Assembly (NCBI GenBank): GCA_027490465.1
Contig: JAIXXZ010000085.1
Coordinates: 1-64,000 of the forward strand
DNA from: Oxalobacteraceae bacterium
Lineage (GTDB): Bacteria; Pseudomonadota; Gammaproteobacteria; Burkholderiales; Burkholderiaceae_D
Length of the DNA stretch: 64,000 nt
Reading direction: 5' to 3'
Part shown: in pieces, positions 52,469-62,943 of the stretch
Position numbering within the stretch: position 1 is the stretch's first letter
Layout: each line of letters begins with the position of its first letter
Notes under the pieces: model-generated
What the model saw: only the letters and a program-made list of their open reading frames with translations
What the model was told of the DNA's origin: nothing
The model's database searches: none
Translations under genes and position numbers: made by a program

Positions 52469-52486
52469 ATGACTCTTTGATGACAG
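52469..52486 (-). promoter_or_regulatory. PhoB box of ppx
   Basis: Minus strand CTGTCAT-CAAA-GAGTCAT is a close 7-4-7 PhoB box. TACTGT, a weak -10, starts 10 nt downstream. It is 55 bp before the ppx ATG. Confidence 0.75.
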
Positions 52487-52555
52487 TTGTCTCATCAAGG
52501 GGTTTTATCGTCAGCGCAAATGTTGTTTTTTGGCACAGGGGTGATTATCGGTCAG

Positions 52556-52573
52556 TTTGTACTGTCCTGTCAT
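52556..52573 (+). promoter_or_regulatory. PhoB box of the phosphate-selective porin gene
   Basis: TTTGTAC-TGTC-CTGTCAT fits the PhoB model, the second half perfectly. A clear -10 at the ideal distance is not visible. It lies 110 bp upstream of the porin start. Confidence 0.65.
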
Positions 52574-52682
52574 CAAGTTGAAAAAATTGCTGGAAATAAT
52601 CGCGCCCAGTAATTGAAGTCTGCGGCGCGGTCCGGCTGCATCTGATGCTTGATTGCGTTTGTTTAATTAATGGAGAAATCGA

Positions 52683-54323
52683 ATGAACAAAACCCCCACC
52701 GGTCTGATGGCTGCCAAACGTGTGGCTGTCGCCGTCGCCACGGTCTGCGCCACGCTGGCTGCGCCTGCGTTTGCTGATGATGATGTCAAAGTTTTGCTGG
52801 ACCTGATGCTGAAGAAAGGTGTTATCACACAGCAGGACTATGACCAGTTCATGAAAGACAACGCAGATAAGGCTGAGAACAAAGAGTTCAAAAACAAGCG
52901 TCTCGATGATGATGTCACCAAGTCGGTGAAGTTTATGCAGAAGCGCGACAAGGATGGTGCGGTGAGTGAGAGCGGTTTTGGATTGACCTCAAACAATGGT
53001 GACCACACGATTAACCTGACTGGTCGGGTTCACTTCGATGCCAGAATGAAAAGCACAGCCCTCGATTCGATCACTGATCGTGATACCGCTTCTTTGGGTG
53101 ACAACTTTGAGTTACGCCGCGCACGTATTGGCCTCAATGGCAAGATTTTTAAAGATATCAACTACGAAATCGTCGCTAATGCGGTGGGTTCCTCTACAAA
53201 CATAATCGATACCGCGTGGATGAACTACGGTTTCAATAAAGATGCTCAGGTTCGGGTTGGTCGTTTCAAGCAGCCATTTTCGCTCGAAGAGCTCACCAGC
53301 TCGAACAGCATAGATTTTATGGAACGATCTTATGTTAACCAACTTATTCCAGGCAAGCAGTTGGGCGCGATGATTCACGGTGAGCCGCAAAAAGGTTTTA
53401 CCTATGGGGCATCCCTTTATCAACAGGGTTTTGACCCAGTCACAAACGAGTCAAATATGGGCGGTATGGTTGCAGCGCGAATGACAGCGAACTTTGCTGA
53501 GCTGAACAATATTGCTGACCGAGTATTACACTTTGGTTTTGGTGCCACCGGTGGTAAGTATCAGGTGGTCCCGACCACTAGTGGGAATACACAAAACATT
53601 CCCAGTACTAGTACCCGCGCCACGATTTTGGCTTTCAGGTCCGAGAACCGTGGATTGGCGAATAGCTACAGAGCGCAGATTGGTGGCGACAAAATCGGTA
53701 ATAGCGGTGTGGCTGGAGACTATAACGCATTAGCAAACAACGCCGCAAACGTGACTCAATTGATGGGCGGTCTGGAGCTGGCATTAGCGACAGGTCCATA
53801 TAAGTTCCAGTCTGAGTATGCAATAACAAACCGTGACGCAACCCACCCAAGCATTAACTACAGCACTGAAGCTGGAGTTGCTACAACGAGTGCTTCTATC
53901 GATGTTAGGGCCAAGACTTTATATGCGGAATTTATGTACAACGTAACTGGTGAAAGCTGGGCTGATGCCTATAAAACTGGTGCGTTTTCAGGCATTAGAC
54001 CAAAATCGAATTTCGTTTATGGGAATGGAGGCGGCGCATGGCAGCTTGGTTTGCGTTTCTCCTCATATGATGCTTCCGATACGGTGCTCGGTACGGGGGG
54101 GCTTTCTTCAAGCGGAATTAACTTAACTCGGGCACAAAATTCCGCTAAAGCTAATACAGTAACGTTAGCTGTTAATTGGATCCTTAATCCTAATGCCAGA
54201 ATCATGTTTAATGTGGCGCAAACAAATTTTGCTACCGCCGTTGAAGCTTTGGACACAGCCCAAAACTCCAGCACAACTAATAGCGAGACAGTCGTATCTG
54301 TTCGAACTCAAATCAATTTCTAA
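52683..54323 (+). CDS. oprP: Phosphate-selective porin, OprO/OprP family
   Basis: The 546-residue protein has a signal peptide (to APAFAD), a short coiled region (VLLDLMLKKGVITQQDYDQFMKD) seen in OprO/P porins, then a barrel with FELRRARIGLNGKIFKDINYEI and QVRVGRFKQPFSLEELTSSNSIDFMER. It ends in the expected phenylalanine (RTQINF). It would let phosphate or polyphosphate cross the outer membrane. A terminator follows at once. Confidence 0.9.
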   Translation: MNKTPTGLMAAKRVAVAVATVCATLAAPAFADDDVKVLLDLMLKKGVITQQDYDQFMKDNADKAENKEFKNKRLDDDVTKSVKFMQKRDKDGAVSESGFGLTSNNGDHTINLTGRVHFDARMKSTALDSITDRDTASLGDNFELRRARIGLNGKIFKDINYEIVANAVGSSTNIIDTAWMNYGFNKDAQVRVGRFKQPFSLEELTSSNSIDFMERSYVNQLIPGKQLGAMIHGEPQKGFTYGASLYQQGFDPVTNESNMGGMVAARMTANFAELNNIADRVLHFGFGATGGKYQVVPTTSGNTQNIPSTSTRATILAFRSENRGLANSYRAQIGGDKIGNSGVAGDYNALANNAANVTQLMGGLELALATGPYKFQSEYAITNRDATHPSINYSTEAGVATTSASIDVRAKTLYAEFMYNVTGESWADAYKTGAFSGIRPKSNFVYGNGGGAWQLGLRFSSYDASDTVLGTGGLSSSGINLTRAQNSAKANTVTLAVNWILNPNARIMFNVAQTNFATAVEALDTAQNSSTTNSETVVSVRTQINF

Positions 54324-54341
54324 TCCGATTTGATTGATCAA

Positions 54342-54368
54342 AACGCCCCTACGGGGGCGTTTTTTTTC
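54342..54368 (+). terminator. Rho-independent terminator of the porin gene
   Basis: AACGCCCC-TAC-GGGGGCGTT followed by TTTTTTTT lies about 18 bp after the porin stop codon. The stem is GC-rich and compact. Confidence 0.93.
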
Positions 54369-54383
54369 GCACCTATCTACCCC

Positions 54384-55481
54384 ATGGCTTTAGACACTTT
54401 CAAAGATATTTTGTCCAACCAAACCGGCCTCGTCTGGGGCTATCGTTTCACATCGGATGGGCTCGGCAGTCAGATCGACACCGCAATGCTGCCGGATACT
54501 TTGTCGTCCTCCCCCGAGACACCCGCCGATGGTTTCCTATGGCTGCATTTCAATCTCAGCCAGGCCACGACCGAAAAATGGCTGCGCACCAACCTGAATC
54601 TGCCTGAGGAATATTTTGAGGCATGGAATTCCGGTCTCAGATCGACGCGGATTGAGCAAATCGATAATGGTCTGATTGCGGTTGTGAATGATGTGCTTCA
54701 TGGATTTTCATTTGACCCCTCAGAAATTTCTACCGTCTGGCTCTGGGTGACACCGACGCTGGTGATCAGTGGTCGTCGCAAGTCGTTGAAATCTATCGAT
54801 CGTCTGCGGCAGGCTGTTAATTCAGGTGAAAAAATCACCACCAGTTTTGAGTTGCTTTCCCATTTGCTGCGCGACCAGGCCGATGTACTTATAGGCATCG
54901 TTCGTGAAACCGTGAGTCGTGTCGATAAAATTGAAGATGATTTGCTCGCCGAGCGACCGAACTACAAGCGTGCGAACCTGGGTAATTTGCGCCGGGTGCT
55001 GGTGCGCTTGCAGCGCCTGATGGCGCCTGAACCAGCCGCACTGTTTCGATTGCTGCAGCGCCCGCCGCATTGGATTGATGAACTTGATTTGCAGGACCTG
55101 AGACAATCCAGCGAGGAATTTTCTGCCGTGCTGGTCGATATGGCTTCGCTGCAGGAGCGTATCAAGCTCTTGCAGGAAGAAATCGCAGCCATGGTCAATG
55201 AGCGTAACAGCCGGAGTCTGTACACACTGACCGTGTTCACCGTGATGGCGCTGCCCATCAACATGATTGCAGGCTTGTTTGGCATGAACGTGGCGGGTAT
55301 TCCGCTGGCCGATCATGCGCATGGTTTCTGGATGGTCGTAAGCTTGGTAGCCTGCGTGACGGGGATTGCGTTTTGGGCACTGACGCGGCAGCGACGTGAT
55401 CGCTGCTCACCACCTAAATACGCCAGACCCCGCATCGAACGCTACATCAATTGGGGATCTTGTTCGTTAAGTCCGTGGTGA
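54384..55481 (+). CDS. zntB: CorA-family divalent cation transporter, ZntB-like
   Basis: The 365-residue protein has a large N-terminal cytoplasmic domain, a long helix with coiled-coil character, and two C-terminal membrane spans with the channel motif GMN in AGLFGMNVAGIP. The N-terminal GLVWGYRFTSDG and WLHFNLSQATTEKWLR patterns are those of ZntB zinc or CorA-like transporters. The start at 54384 leaves the porin terminator outside the gene. The extreme C-terminus (about 30 residues after the last span) is longer than usual. Confidence 0.85.
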   Translation: MALDTFKDILSNQTGLVWGYRFTSDGLGSQIDTAMLPDTLSSSPETPADGFLWLHFNLSQATTEKWLRTNLNLPEEYFEAWNSGLRSTRIEQIDNGLIAVVNDVLHGFSFDPSEISTVWLWVTPTLVISGRRKSLKSIDRLRQAVNSGEKITTSFELLSHLLRDQADVLIGIVRETVSRVDKIEDDLLAERPNYKRANLGNLRRVLVRLQRLMAPEPAALFRLLQRPPHWIDELDLQDLRQSSEEFSAVLVDMASLQERIKLLQEEIAAMVNERNSRSLYTLTVFTVMALPINMIAGLFGMNVAGIPLADHAHGFWMVVSLVACVTGIAFWALTRQRRDRCSPPKYARPRIERYINWGSCSLSPW

Positions 55482-55659
55482 GCAGCCACCGGCGTGCTCT
55501 TGAGGTTTGCTATGTACCGTTCACGTGGTGCAAAAGCCTTCATCGACCTCATCAATGGCTTTCAAAGCCAAGAGATCACAGGTTCTTGATATGTCGGATC
55601 TTCTTGCTCTCGCGGCAAGCAGGCGCCTGATACCAGGTCGCGCCGTTTAGAATAGGGCA

Positions 55660-56634
55660 ATGTTTAAATTCAGCAAACCATTCTCGCTCAGTCAATCAGC
55701 ACTGCTGCTGATCGCGGCCCTTATCCTATCTGCTTGTCAGACGCTGCCACCGCCGCCGGTGGTATCGACCACGGTGCCTGATGCACCTTCGGAGGCAAGC
55801 GATCGTCCAGCCACCCCGCCTGTCACTGAATCCGTGCCGCGCACCATCAAAATCGCGCTCGTCCTGGGAGGTGGTGCTGCGCGAGGTTTTGCGCATGTGG
55901 GTGTGATCAAGGCCTTGGAAGCACAAGGTATTTTTCCTGACATCGTGGTGGGGACGAGTGCAGGCAGTCTGGTCGGTGCGCTCTACGCTGCTGGCAATAA
56001 TGGCTTTGCCTTGCAAAAGCTGGCGTTGGAGATGAACGAGGCAGCGATTTCCGATTGGGCGGTGCCCTTGTTTTCACAAAGCTCGGGTGTGCTTAAAGGG
56101 GAGGCGGTACAGCTTTACGTGAATCGTGCGGTTAATAACCAGCCTATAGAAAAACTCAAAATCAGCTTTGGTGCTGTCGCGACGGACTTGCATACGGGGC
56201 AGGCGATTTTGTTCAGACGGGGTAATACGGGCTCAGCGGTACGGGCCTCATCTGCGGTGCCGGGTCTGTTTCAGCCAGTACGCATTGGTAGCAAGCATTA
56301 TGTCGATGGTGGACTCGTGTCGCCGGTGCCGGTGAGTTTTGCGCGCAAGATGGGCGCGGATTTTGTTATTGCGGTGAATATCTCGGCGCAGCCAGAGGCG
56401 CAGTCTGCTTCGGGTACGCTGGAGGTTTTATTGCAAACCTTCGCGATTATGGGGCAGAGCCTGAATCAGTACGAGTTGCGGGACGCGGACGTTGTGATTC
56501 GCCCCGAGCTGGCGACGATGAAGGGGAATGATTTTCAGCAGCGGAATGTCGCGATCATGGCGGGCGAGCGCGCTACCACGGCGATGATAGGGGAGATCAA
56601 GCAACGGTTGAAGGCTAAGCGGGAGCGGCCTTGA
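55660..56634 (+). CDS. Patatin-like phospholipase lipoprotein (RssA-like)
   Basis: The 324-residue protein begins with a lipoprotein signal (lipobox LSAC) and a proline-rich linker, then a patatin domain with oxyanion loop GGGAARGFAHVG, nucleophile elbow GTSAGS, and the catalytic aspartate in DGGLVSPVPV. It would be a membrane-anchored periplasmic esterase or phospholipase. It is a monocistron converging on the NlpC/P60 gene. Confidence 0.88.
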   Translation: MFKFSKPFSLSQSALLLIAALILSACQTLPPPPVVSTTVPDAPSEASDRPATPPVTESVPRTIKIALVLGGGAARGFAHVGVIKALEAQGIFPDIVVGTSAGSLVGALYAAGNNGFALQKLALEMNEAAISDWAVPLFSQSSGVLKGEAVQLYVNRAVNNQPIEKLKISFGAVATDLHTGQAILFRRGNTGSAVRASSAVPGLFQPVRIGSKHYVDGGLVSPVPVSFARKMGADFVIAVNISAQPEAQSASGTLEVLLQTFAIMGQSLNQYELRDADVVIRPELATMKGNDFQQRNVAIMAGERATTAMIGEIKQRLKAKRERP

Positions 56635-56665
56635 GTGCCGGTATGTATCGTTAAGGTACTGAACC

Positions 56666-57304
56666 TCAACGGGGTGCAGGTTCGTTTTCCAGCACTCGCC
56701 GCGCGCCATTGAAACGCGCCTTCCAATAATTCATGTCCATATTCTCCACGCGGACATTGCGTCCTGCGGAAGGTGCGTGAATGAATTGATTGTTGCCGAG
56801 ATAAATCCCGACATGGGAGAACGCACGATTCAAAGTGTTGAAGAACACCAGATCGCCCGGCTGCAAATCTTGTTTGTCGACGGGCTCGCCACGGCGGCTC
56901 ATTTCCTGCGAGGTGCGCGGCAAGTCAGTGCCGCCGGCTTCCCTGAAAACATAACGAACCAGACCGCTGCAATCCAGACCCTGTTCAGGTGAGTTACCGC
57001 CGTAGCGGTAGCGTATGCCGACCAGTGACAATGCTTCAATTGCAATTTGGGCAGCGCGGTCGGTGAAACTGCTGAGTTTTTCCAATACGGTGGACTGCTC
57101 TTGTTCAGGCTCTGCGCTTGCAGGTGGTGGGGACACCAATACAGTCGCAATCATCGCAACGATCACGATATTGCGCACAGTCTTGCTGATTTGGTATGGC
57201 CAGCGTATCAAAGTAACCCCAAGGCAAACAAACGTGCGGACTGTAAGCGATGGATGTGTACTTGTCAAAGGTCGGTCGGATTTATTCAGCGTTTCCTTTG
57301 TCAT
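56666..57304 (-). CDS. NlpC/P60 family peptidoglycan peptidase
   Basis: The 212-residue protein has a hydrophobic segment (about residues 43-62) that serves as signal anchor or late signal peptide, and a C-terminal NlpC/P60 domain with catalytic Cys in GLDCSGLVRYVF, His in AFSHVGIYLG, and a polar third residue in NQFIHAPSAGRNVR. It would cleave peptidoglycan stem peptides, like spr/MepS-type endopeptidases. The N-terminus before the hydrophobic segment is unusually long, so the true start may be internal. Confidence 0.85.
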   Translation of the reverse strand: MTKETLNKSDRPLTSTHPSLTVRTFVCLGVTLIRWPYQISKTVRNIVIVAMIATVLVSPPPASAEPEQEQSTVLEKLSSFTDRAAQIAIEALSLVGIRYRYGGNSPEQGLDCSGLVRYVFREAGGTDLPRTSQEMSRRGEPVDKQDLQPGDLVFFNTLNRAFSHVGIYLGNNQFIHAPSAGRNVRVENMDMNYWKARFNGARRVLENEPAPR

Positions 57305-57364
57305 AGTTACCAAATAAACTTGTCGTACAATCCAGCCTTTTCAAAATCGAAGGGAAGCAGCAAC

Positions 57365-57772
57365 ATGCGCTCAAAACAGGCTCTGACGCTGGAAGACGTC
57401 AAAAAAATTGCCTCGGCCGCTGAAAAGGAAGCCTTGACTAACAAGTGGGCGGTCACCATTGCGATCGTGGATGACGGCGGCAATCTCTTGTGGCTGCAGC
57501 GTCTGGATGGCGCAGCACCCGTATCGGCGTCAATTGCGCCATCGAAAGCGCGTACCGCAGCGCTGGGCGTTCGCGAGACCAAAATCTACGAAGACATCAT
57601 TAACAATGGCCGTTATTCCTTCTTGTCAGCGCCTAATATTGATGGCTTGCTTGAAGGCGGCGTGCCTATCCTGGTGGCGGGTGACTGTGTAGGTGCGGTC
57701 GGCGTTTCTGGCGTGAAATCCAATGAGGATGCCCAGATCGCCAAAGCAGGTATCGCCGCTCTGGGCTTGTAA
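57365..57772 (+). CDS. GlcG/HbpS-like heme-binding family protein (DUF336)
   Basis: The 135-residue protein matches the GlcG/HbpS family over its full length: LTLEDVKKIASAAEKEA, VTIAIVDDGGNLLWLQRLDGA, KARTAALGV, GGVPILVAGDCVGAVGVSG. No signal peptide is present in the chosen frame. Some members bind heme or act in glycolate and diol metabolism; no such genes are adjacent, so function is open. It lies 215 bp before carA. Confidence 0.85.
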   Translation: MRSKQALTLEDVKKIASAAEKEALTNKWAVTIAIVDDGGNLLWLQRLDGAAPVSASIAPSKARTAALGVRETKIYEDIINNGRYSFLSAPNIDGLLEGGVPILVAGDCVGAVGVSGVKSNEDAQIAKAGIAALGL

Positions 57773-57810
57773 GCGGGCACTTCGCTGAAATGCGGCATGG
57801 CGGGCCGAGG

Positions 57811-57840
57811 TTGCCCGGGGATAGCGCTTCACGCTATAAT
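57811..57840 (+). promoter_or_regulatory. Predicted sigma-70 promoter of carAB
   Basis: A -35-like TTGCCC (57811-57816) and a perfect -10 TATAAT (57835-57840) are separated by 18 bp. They lie about 150 bp upstream of carA, leaving a long leader in which I see no clear attenuator hairpin with a T-run. Confidence 0.6.
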
Positions 57841-57987
57841 TGCAAGGTTTAACCAAATCAGCCCGCCGCCCGCGCAAAACTACCGATACCCACCAGCTTC
57901 GCCCGATATTCGCACGCCCGTACGCGGCTTGCGCATGCGAAAGGTAAGGCCGGATTCCGTTGTGGCGGCACAAAACAGGAGTTTCTC

Positions 57988-59142
57988 TTGCCGCCATTTT
58001 TAACGGCTAACACGCAGCCGGCCTTCCTAGCACTCGCGGATGGCACGGTGTTTCAAGGACTGTCCATTGGCGCTGCTGGCCACACCAGCGGAGAAGTAGT
58101 TTTCAATACGGCAATGACGGGTTATCAGGAAATCCTGACCGATCCCAGCTATAGCCGCCAGATCGTCACCCTGACTTATCCCCACATTGGCAATACCGGC
58201 GTCAACCCCGAGGACGTTGAATCCGACCGCATTCATGCTGCTGGTCTGGTGATTCGCGATTTGCCTCTGATGGTGTCGAATTTTCGCGCTACGCAGAGCC
58301 TGCCCGACTATCTGAAATCCCAAAACATCATTGCCATTGCCGGTATCGACACCCGCAAGCTCACGCGCATATTGCGGGAAAAGGGCGCTCAGAGCGGTGC
58401 CATCATGGCTGGCCCCAAGGCATCTGCCAATGCGGCACTTGATCATGCGCGCGGTTTCCCCGGTCTGTCCGGTATGGATCTGGCCAAAGTCGTCTCCACC
58501 ACCAAGTCGTACGCGTGGACGCAGACCGAATGGCAACTCGGACAGGGTTATGGCACGCTCGACCAGCCCAAATTCCATGTCGTCGCCTTTGATTACGGTG
58601 TGAAGTACAACATCCTGCGCATGCTGGCTTCTCGTGGCTGCAAAGTCACCGTCCTGCCAGCGCAATCAACGGCAGCCGATGCACTGGCGTACAAGCCCGA
58701 TGGCATTTTTCTGTCGAATGGCCCCGGTGATCCCCAGCCTTGCGACTACGCGATTGCGGCATCACGCGAACTGATCGAAGCGGGGCTGCCCACTTTCGGT
58801 ATTTGCCTCGGTCATCAAATCATGGCACTGGCCAGTGGCGCCAAGACCCTGAAAATGAAATTCGGTCATCACGGTGCCAATCACCCGGTACAGGATCTCG
58901 ATACCAAACAAGTGATGATCACCTCGCAGAATCATGGGTTTGCGGTCGATCCCGATACGCTGCCTTCCAATTGCCGCGTCACCCATATCTCTTTGTTTGA
59001 CGGATCGCTGCAAGGATTTGAGCGTACCGATCGTCCTGCATTCTGCTTTCAGGGACACCCCGAGGCATCACCCGGTCCGCATGACATCGCCCCTTTGTTC
59101 GACCGCTTCGTGGCGATGATGGAGAAACACAAAAATGGCTAA
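57988..59142 (+). CDS. carA: Carbamoyl-phosphate synthase small subunit
   Basis: The 384-residue glutamine amidotransferase subunit has the CarA N-terminal domain ([21 protein letters not shown]) and a class I amidotransferase domain with catalytic cysteine in [13 protein letters not shown] and the His/Glu pair in [13 protein letters not shown]. It supplies ammonia to CarB for carbamoyl phosphate in pyrimidine and arginine synthesis. The start is TTG with AGGAG six bases upstream; no ATG occurs before the conserved core. It overlaps carB by eight bases. Confidence 0.95.
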   Translation: MPPFLTANTQPAFLALADGTVFQGLSIGAAGHTSGEVVFNTAMTGYQEILTDPSYSRQIVTLTYPHIGNTGVNPEDVESDRIHAAGLVIRDLPLMVSNFRATQSLPDYLKSQNIIAIAGIDTRKLTRILREKGAQSGAIMAGPKASANAALDHARGFPGLSGMDLAKVVSTTKSYAWTQTEWQLGQGYGTLDQPKFHVVAFDYGVKYNILRMLASRGCKVTVLPAQSTAADALAYKPDGIFLSNGPGDPQPCDYAIAASRELIEAGLPTFGICLGHQIMALASGAKTLKMKFGHHGANHPVQDLDTKQVMITSQNHGFAVDPDTLPSNCRVTHISLFDGSLQGFERTDRPAFCFQGHPEASPGPHDIAPLFDRFVAMMEKHKNG

Positions 59143-62100
59143 GCGCACCGATATCAAAAGCATTCTCATCATCGGTGCTGGCCCGATCATCATTGGTCAG
59201 GCCTGTGAGTTCGATTATTCCGGCGCGCAAGCTTGCAAGGCCTTGCGCGAGGAAGGCTACAAAGTCATTCTGGTCAACAGTAATCCGGCCACCATCATGA
59301 CCGACCCCGAGATGGCCGATGTCACTTACATTGAGCCCATCACCTGGCAAGTGGTTGAACGCATCATCGATAAAGAACGCCCGGATGCAATCCTGCCCAC
59401 GATGGGTGGCCAGACCGCACTGAACTGTGCGCTCGATCTGTGGCGTAACGGCGTGCTGGATAAATACAAGTGCGAGCTGATCGGCGCGACGCCCGAAGCT
59501 ATCGACAAAGCCGAAGATCGTTCCAAGTTCAAGGATGCGATGACCAAAATCGGTTTGGGCTCTGCACGTTCCGGCATCGCTCATTCGATGGAAGAAGCCT
59601 GGTCCGTACAAAAAGAAGTGGGTTTCCCTACGATTATTCGTCCGTCGTTCACTATGGGTGGATCGGGCGGCGGGATTGCCTACAACGCCGAAGAATTCGA
59701 AGCAATTTGCAAGCGTGGTCTGGAAGCATCGCCCACCAACGAGCTGCTGATCGAAGAGTCACTGCTGGGCTGGAAAGAATACGAGATGGAAGTCGTTCGC
59801 GACAAGAACGATAACTGCATCATCGTCTGCTCTATCGAAAATCTGGATCCCATGGGTGTGCATACCGGCGACTCGATCACGGTCGCGCCCGCGCAAACGC
59901 TGACTGACAAGGAATATCAGATCATGCGTAATGCATCGCTGGCGGTGCTGCGTGAGATCGGTGTTGATACTGGTGGATCCAATGTGCAGTTTTCCGTCAA
60001 TCCCAAAGACGGCCGGATGATCGTGATTGAGATGAATCCGCGTGTATCGCGCTCATCAGCACTCGCATCCAAGGCAACCGGTTTCCCGATTGCGAAAGTT
60101 GCTGCCAAACTCGCGGTTGGTTTTACGCTGGATGAATTGCGTAACGAAATCACGGGTGGGGCCACCCCGGCATCATTCGAGCCATCGATTGATTATGTCG
60201 TCACAAAGATTCCCCGCTTCGCGTTTGAAAAATTCCCGACAGCCGACAGCCACCTGACAACGCAAATGAAGTCAGTGGGTGAGGTGATGGCGATTGGTCG
60301 CACCTTCCAGGAATCTTTCCAGAAAGCGCTGCGCGGTCTCGAGGTCGGCGTCGATGGCATGAATGAAAAAACCACTGACCGCGAAGTCATCGAAGAAGAA
60401 CTGGGCGAGCCTGGTCCTGAGCGTATCTGGTATGTGGGTGACGCATTTGCACAGGGCTTCACGCTGGAAGAAGTGCATCAGCTGACATCGATTGATCCCT
60501 GGTTTCTTGCGCAGATCAAGGAGATCGTTGATATCGAATTGTGGCTGGAAAAACAGAATCTCAAATCGCTGGACAAAGATACGCTGCTGGCGCTCAAGCG
60601 CAAGGGGTTCTCCGATCGCCGTGTGGCCAAGCTGCTCAAAGTCGAAGACCGCGAGATTCGCAAGCTGCGTCGCATGATGAATGTGCGCCCGGTCTACAAG
60701 CGCGTCGATACCTGCGCCGGTGAATTCGCCACAGGCACGGCGTATATGTATTCAACCTACGAGGAAGAATGCGAATCACGGCCCACTGATCGCAAAAAAA
60801 TCATGGTGCTGGGTGGTGGACCGAACCGTATCGGGCAGGGCATCGAATTCGATTATTGCTGCGTGCATGCGGCGTTTGCGATGCGTGAAGATGGTTACGA
60901 AACCATCATGGTCAACTGCAATCCCGAGACTGTCTCCACAGACTATGACACTTCCGACCGCTTGTACTTCGAACCACTGACGCTCGAAGACGTGCTCGAA
61001 ATCGTAGATAAAGAAAAGCCCGTGGGTGTGATCGTGCAATACGGCGGTCAGACACCCCTGAAGCTGGCGCTGGATCTGGAAGCGAATGGCGTACCCATTA
61101 TTGGTACCTCGCCCGACATGATTGATGCTGCCGAAGATCGCGAGCGCTTCCAGAAGCTGCTCAACGAACTGGGTCTGCGTCAGCCACCCAATCGTACCGC
61201 TCGTGCCGAAGAGGAAGCACTCAAGCTCGCGCAAGAGATCGGCTATCCGTTGGTCGTGCGACCTTCCTATGTGCTGGGTGGTCGTGCGATGGAAATCGTT
61301 CATGAGCAGCGCGATCTGGAGCGCTACATGCGCGAGGCGGTCAAGGTGTCGAATGATTCTCCCGTTCTGCTGGATCGCTTTCTCAATGATGCGATCGAAG
61401 TGGATGTCGACTGTTTGTCGGATGGCGAGCGCACCTTTATTGGCGGCGTGATGGAGCATATCGAACAGGCGGGCGTGCACTCTGGTGATTCGGCGTGCTC
61501 ATTGCCACCTTACTCGTTGTCCAAAGCGACTGTCGATGAAATCAAGCACCAGACTGCGCTGATGGCCAAAGGCCTCAACGTGGTCGGCCTGATGAATGTG
61601 CAGTTCGCGGTACAGCAGCAAACCGTGGATGGTGTGCTGAAGGATGTGGTGTATGTCCTCGAAGTCAATCCGCGTGCATCGCGCACGGTACCGTACGTCT
61701 CCAAGGCGACTGGTCTGCAGTTAGCCAAGATTGCAGCGCGCTGCATGGTGGGTCAATCGCTGAAAAGTCAGGGTATTGCAAATGAAGTCGAGCCACCTTA
61801 CTTCAGCGTCAAGGAAGCCGTGTTCCCCTTCGTGAAATTCCCGGGTGTGGATACCATCCTCGGGCCCGAGATGAAATCGACCGGCGAAGTGATGGGCGTG
61901 GGTCGTACTTTCGGTGAGGCTTTTGTGAAGTCGCAGCTGGGCGCAAGCGTGCGCCTGCCGAAATCAGGCAAGGTCTTCTTGTCCGTCAAGACGAGCGACA
62001 AGCCACGCGCGGTCGAGATCGCACGCGACCTTGTGAAGATCGGCTTTACGGTTGTGGCCACCAAGGGTACTGCGTCGGCCATCGCCGCAGCGGGTGTGCC

Positions 62101-62365
62101 AGTCGAGATCATCAACAAGGTCGCCGAGGGTCGTCCGCATATCGTCGACATGATCAAGAATAACGAGATTGCCCTGGTAATAAATACCGTCGAGGAAAAG
62201 CGGAATGCGATCAACGATTCGCGCACTATCCGCACATCCGCGTTGGCAGCGCGCGTGACAACGTACACCACCATCGCTGGCGCCAAGGCGGCGGTGGAGG
62301 GCATGGCGCACCTGAATGAGCTTCATGTGTACGATTTGCAAGGGATGCATGCGTCGCTTGGGTAA
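59135..62365 (+). CDS. carB: Carbamoyl-phosphate synthase large subunit
   Basis: The 1076-residue protein has two ATP-grasp synthetase halves ([25 protein letters not shown] and [24 protein letters not shown]), the oligomerisation region between, and a C-terminal MGS-type allosteric domain ([25 protein letters not shown]). Length and order are those of full CarB. The carAB overlap indicates coupled translation. greA follows after a hairpin. Confidence 0.97.
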   Translation: MAKRTDIKSILIIGAGPIIIGQACEFDYSGAQACKALREEGYKVILVNSNPATIMTDPEMADVTYIEPITWQVVERIIDKERPDAILPTMGGQTALNCALDLWRNGVLDKYKCELIGATPEAIDKAEDRSKFKDAMTKIGLGSARSGIAHSMEEAWSVQKEVGFPTIIRPSFTMGGSGGGIAYNAEEFEAICKRGLEASPTNELLIEESLLGWKEYEMEVVRDKNDNCIIVCSIENLDPMGVHTGDSITVAPAQTLTDKEYQIMRNASLAVLREIGVDTGGSNVQFSVNPKDGRMIVIEMNPRVSRSSALASKATGFPIAKVAAKLAVGFTLDELRNEITGGATPASFEPSIDYVVTKIPRFAFEKFPTADSHLTTQMKSVGEVMAIGRTFQESFQKALRGLEVGVDGMNEKTTDREVIEEELGEPGPERIWYVGDAFAQGFTLEEVHQLTSIDPWFLAQIKEIVDIELWLEKQNLKSLDKDTLLALKRKGFSDRRVAKLLKVEDREIRKLRRMMNVRPVYKRVDTCAGEFATGTAYMYSTYEEECESRPTDRKKIMVLGGGPNRIGQGIEFDYCCVHAAFAMREDGYETIMVNCNPETVSTDYDTSDRLYFEPLTLEDVLEIVDKEKPVGVIVQYGGQTPLKLALDLEANGVPIIGTSPDMIDAAEDRERFQKLLNELGLRQPPNRTARAEEEALKLAQEIGYPLVVRPSYVLGGRAMEIVHEQRDLERYMREAVKVSNDSPVLLDRFLNDAIEVDVDCLSDGERTFIGGVMEHIEQAGVHSGDSACSLPPYSLSKATVDEIKHQTALMAKGLNVVGLMNVQFAVQQQTVDGVLKDVVYVLEVNPRASRTVPYVSKATGLQLAKIAARCMVGQSLKSQGIANEVEPPYFSVKEAVFPFVKFPGVDTILGPEMKSTGEVMGVGRTFGEAFVKSQLGASVRLPKSGKVFLSVKTSDKPRAVEIARDLVKIGFTVVATKGTASAIAAAGVPVEIINKVAEGRPHIVDMIKNNEIALVINTVEEKRNAINDSRTIRTSALAARVTTYTTIAGAKAAVEGMAHLNELHVYDLQGMHASLG

Positions 62366-62398
62366 TATGGTTTAAACTTCTTTTATTCAATGTCATGT

Positions 62399-62430
62399 AC
62401 AGAGGCTGCGCTCCGCAGCCTCTGTGCTTT
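62399..62430 (+). terminator. Hairpin terminator or attenuator between carB and greA
   Basis: A perfect 12-bp stem ACAGAGGCTGCG/CGCAGCCTCTGT with a three-base CTC loop is followed by GCTTTT. It lies 34 bp after carB and 23 bp before the greA start. It can end carAB transcripts or attenuate readthrough into greA. Confidence 0.8.
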
Positions 62431-62452
62431 TAACCTTGCCAACGAAAACACC

Positions 62453-62929
62453 ATGAGCACAGTACCTCTCACCGTCCATGGCGCGCAGCTGTTGAAAGAC
62501 GAGTTGCAGCGTCTCAAGCATGACGAGCGTCCGGCAGTTATCAACGCCATCTCTGAAGCGCGCGCGCAAGGCGATTTGTCGGAAAACGCCGAGTACGATG
62601 CTGCCAAGGAAAGACAAAGCTTCATCGAAGGACGCATTGCCGAGCTCGAGGGCAAACTCTCTGCCGCACAGATTATTGATCCCAAGCTGCTTGATGCGGA
62701 AGGTCGCGTGGTATTCGCTTCGACCGTCACACTGGAAGATCTGGATTCGGGTGCCAAGGTGACCTATCAGATCGTTGGCGATGATGAAGCCGACCTGAAA
62801 CAATCGAAGATCTCGATCAGCTCGCCGATAGCGCGCGCACTGATCGGCAAGTACGCTGGCGACGAAGTCGAGGTGCAGGCACCCGGCGGTGTGCGCGGTT
62901 ACGAGATCATCGAGGTGAATTACATCTGA
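62453..62929 (+). CDS. greA: Transcript cleavage factor GreA
   Basis: The 158-residue protein has the GreA coiled-coil tip with two acidic residues (LSENAEYDAAKERQ) and the C-terminal FKBP-like domain ending VRGYEIIEVNYI. It reactivates backtracked RNA polymerase. The start at 62453 is the family start; the in-frame extension upstream runs through the hairpin and is unlikely to be translated. Confidence 0.95.
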   Translation: MSTVPLTVHGAQLLKDELQRLKHDERPAVINAISEARAQGDLSENAEYDAAKERQSFIEGRIAELEGKLSAAQIIDPKLLDAEGRVVFASTVTLEDLDSGAKVTYQIVGDDEADLKQSKISISSPIARALIGKYAGDEVEVQAPGGVRGYEIIEVNYI

Positions 62930-62943
62930 GATTCACTCGGGCG

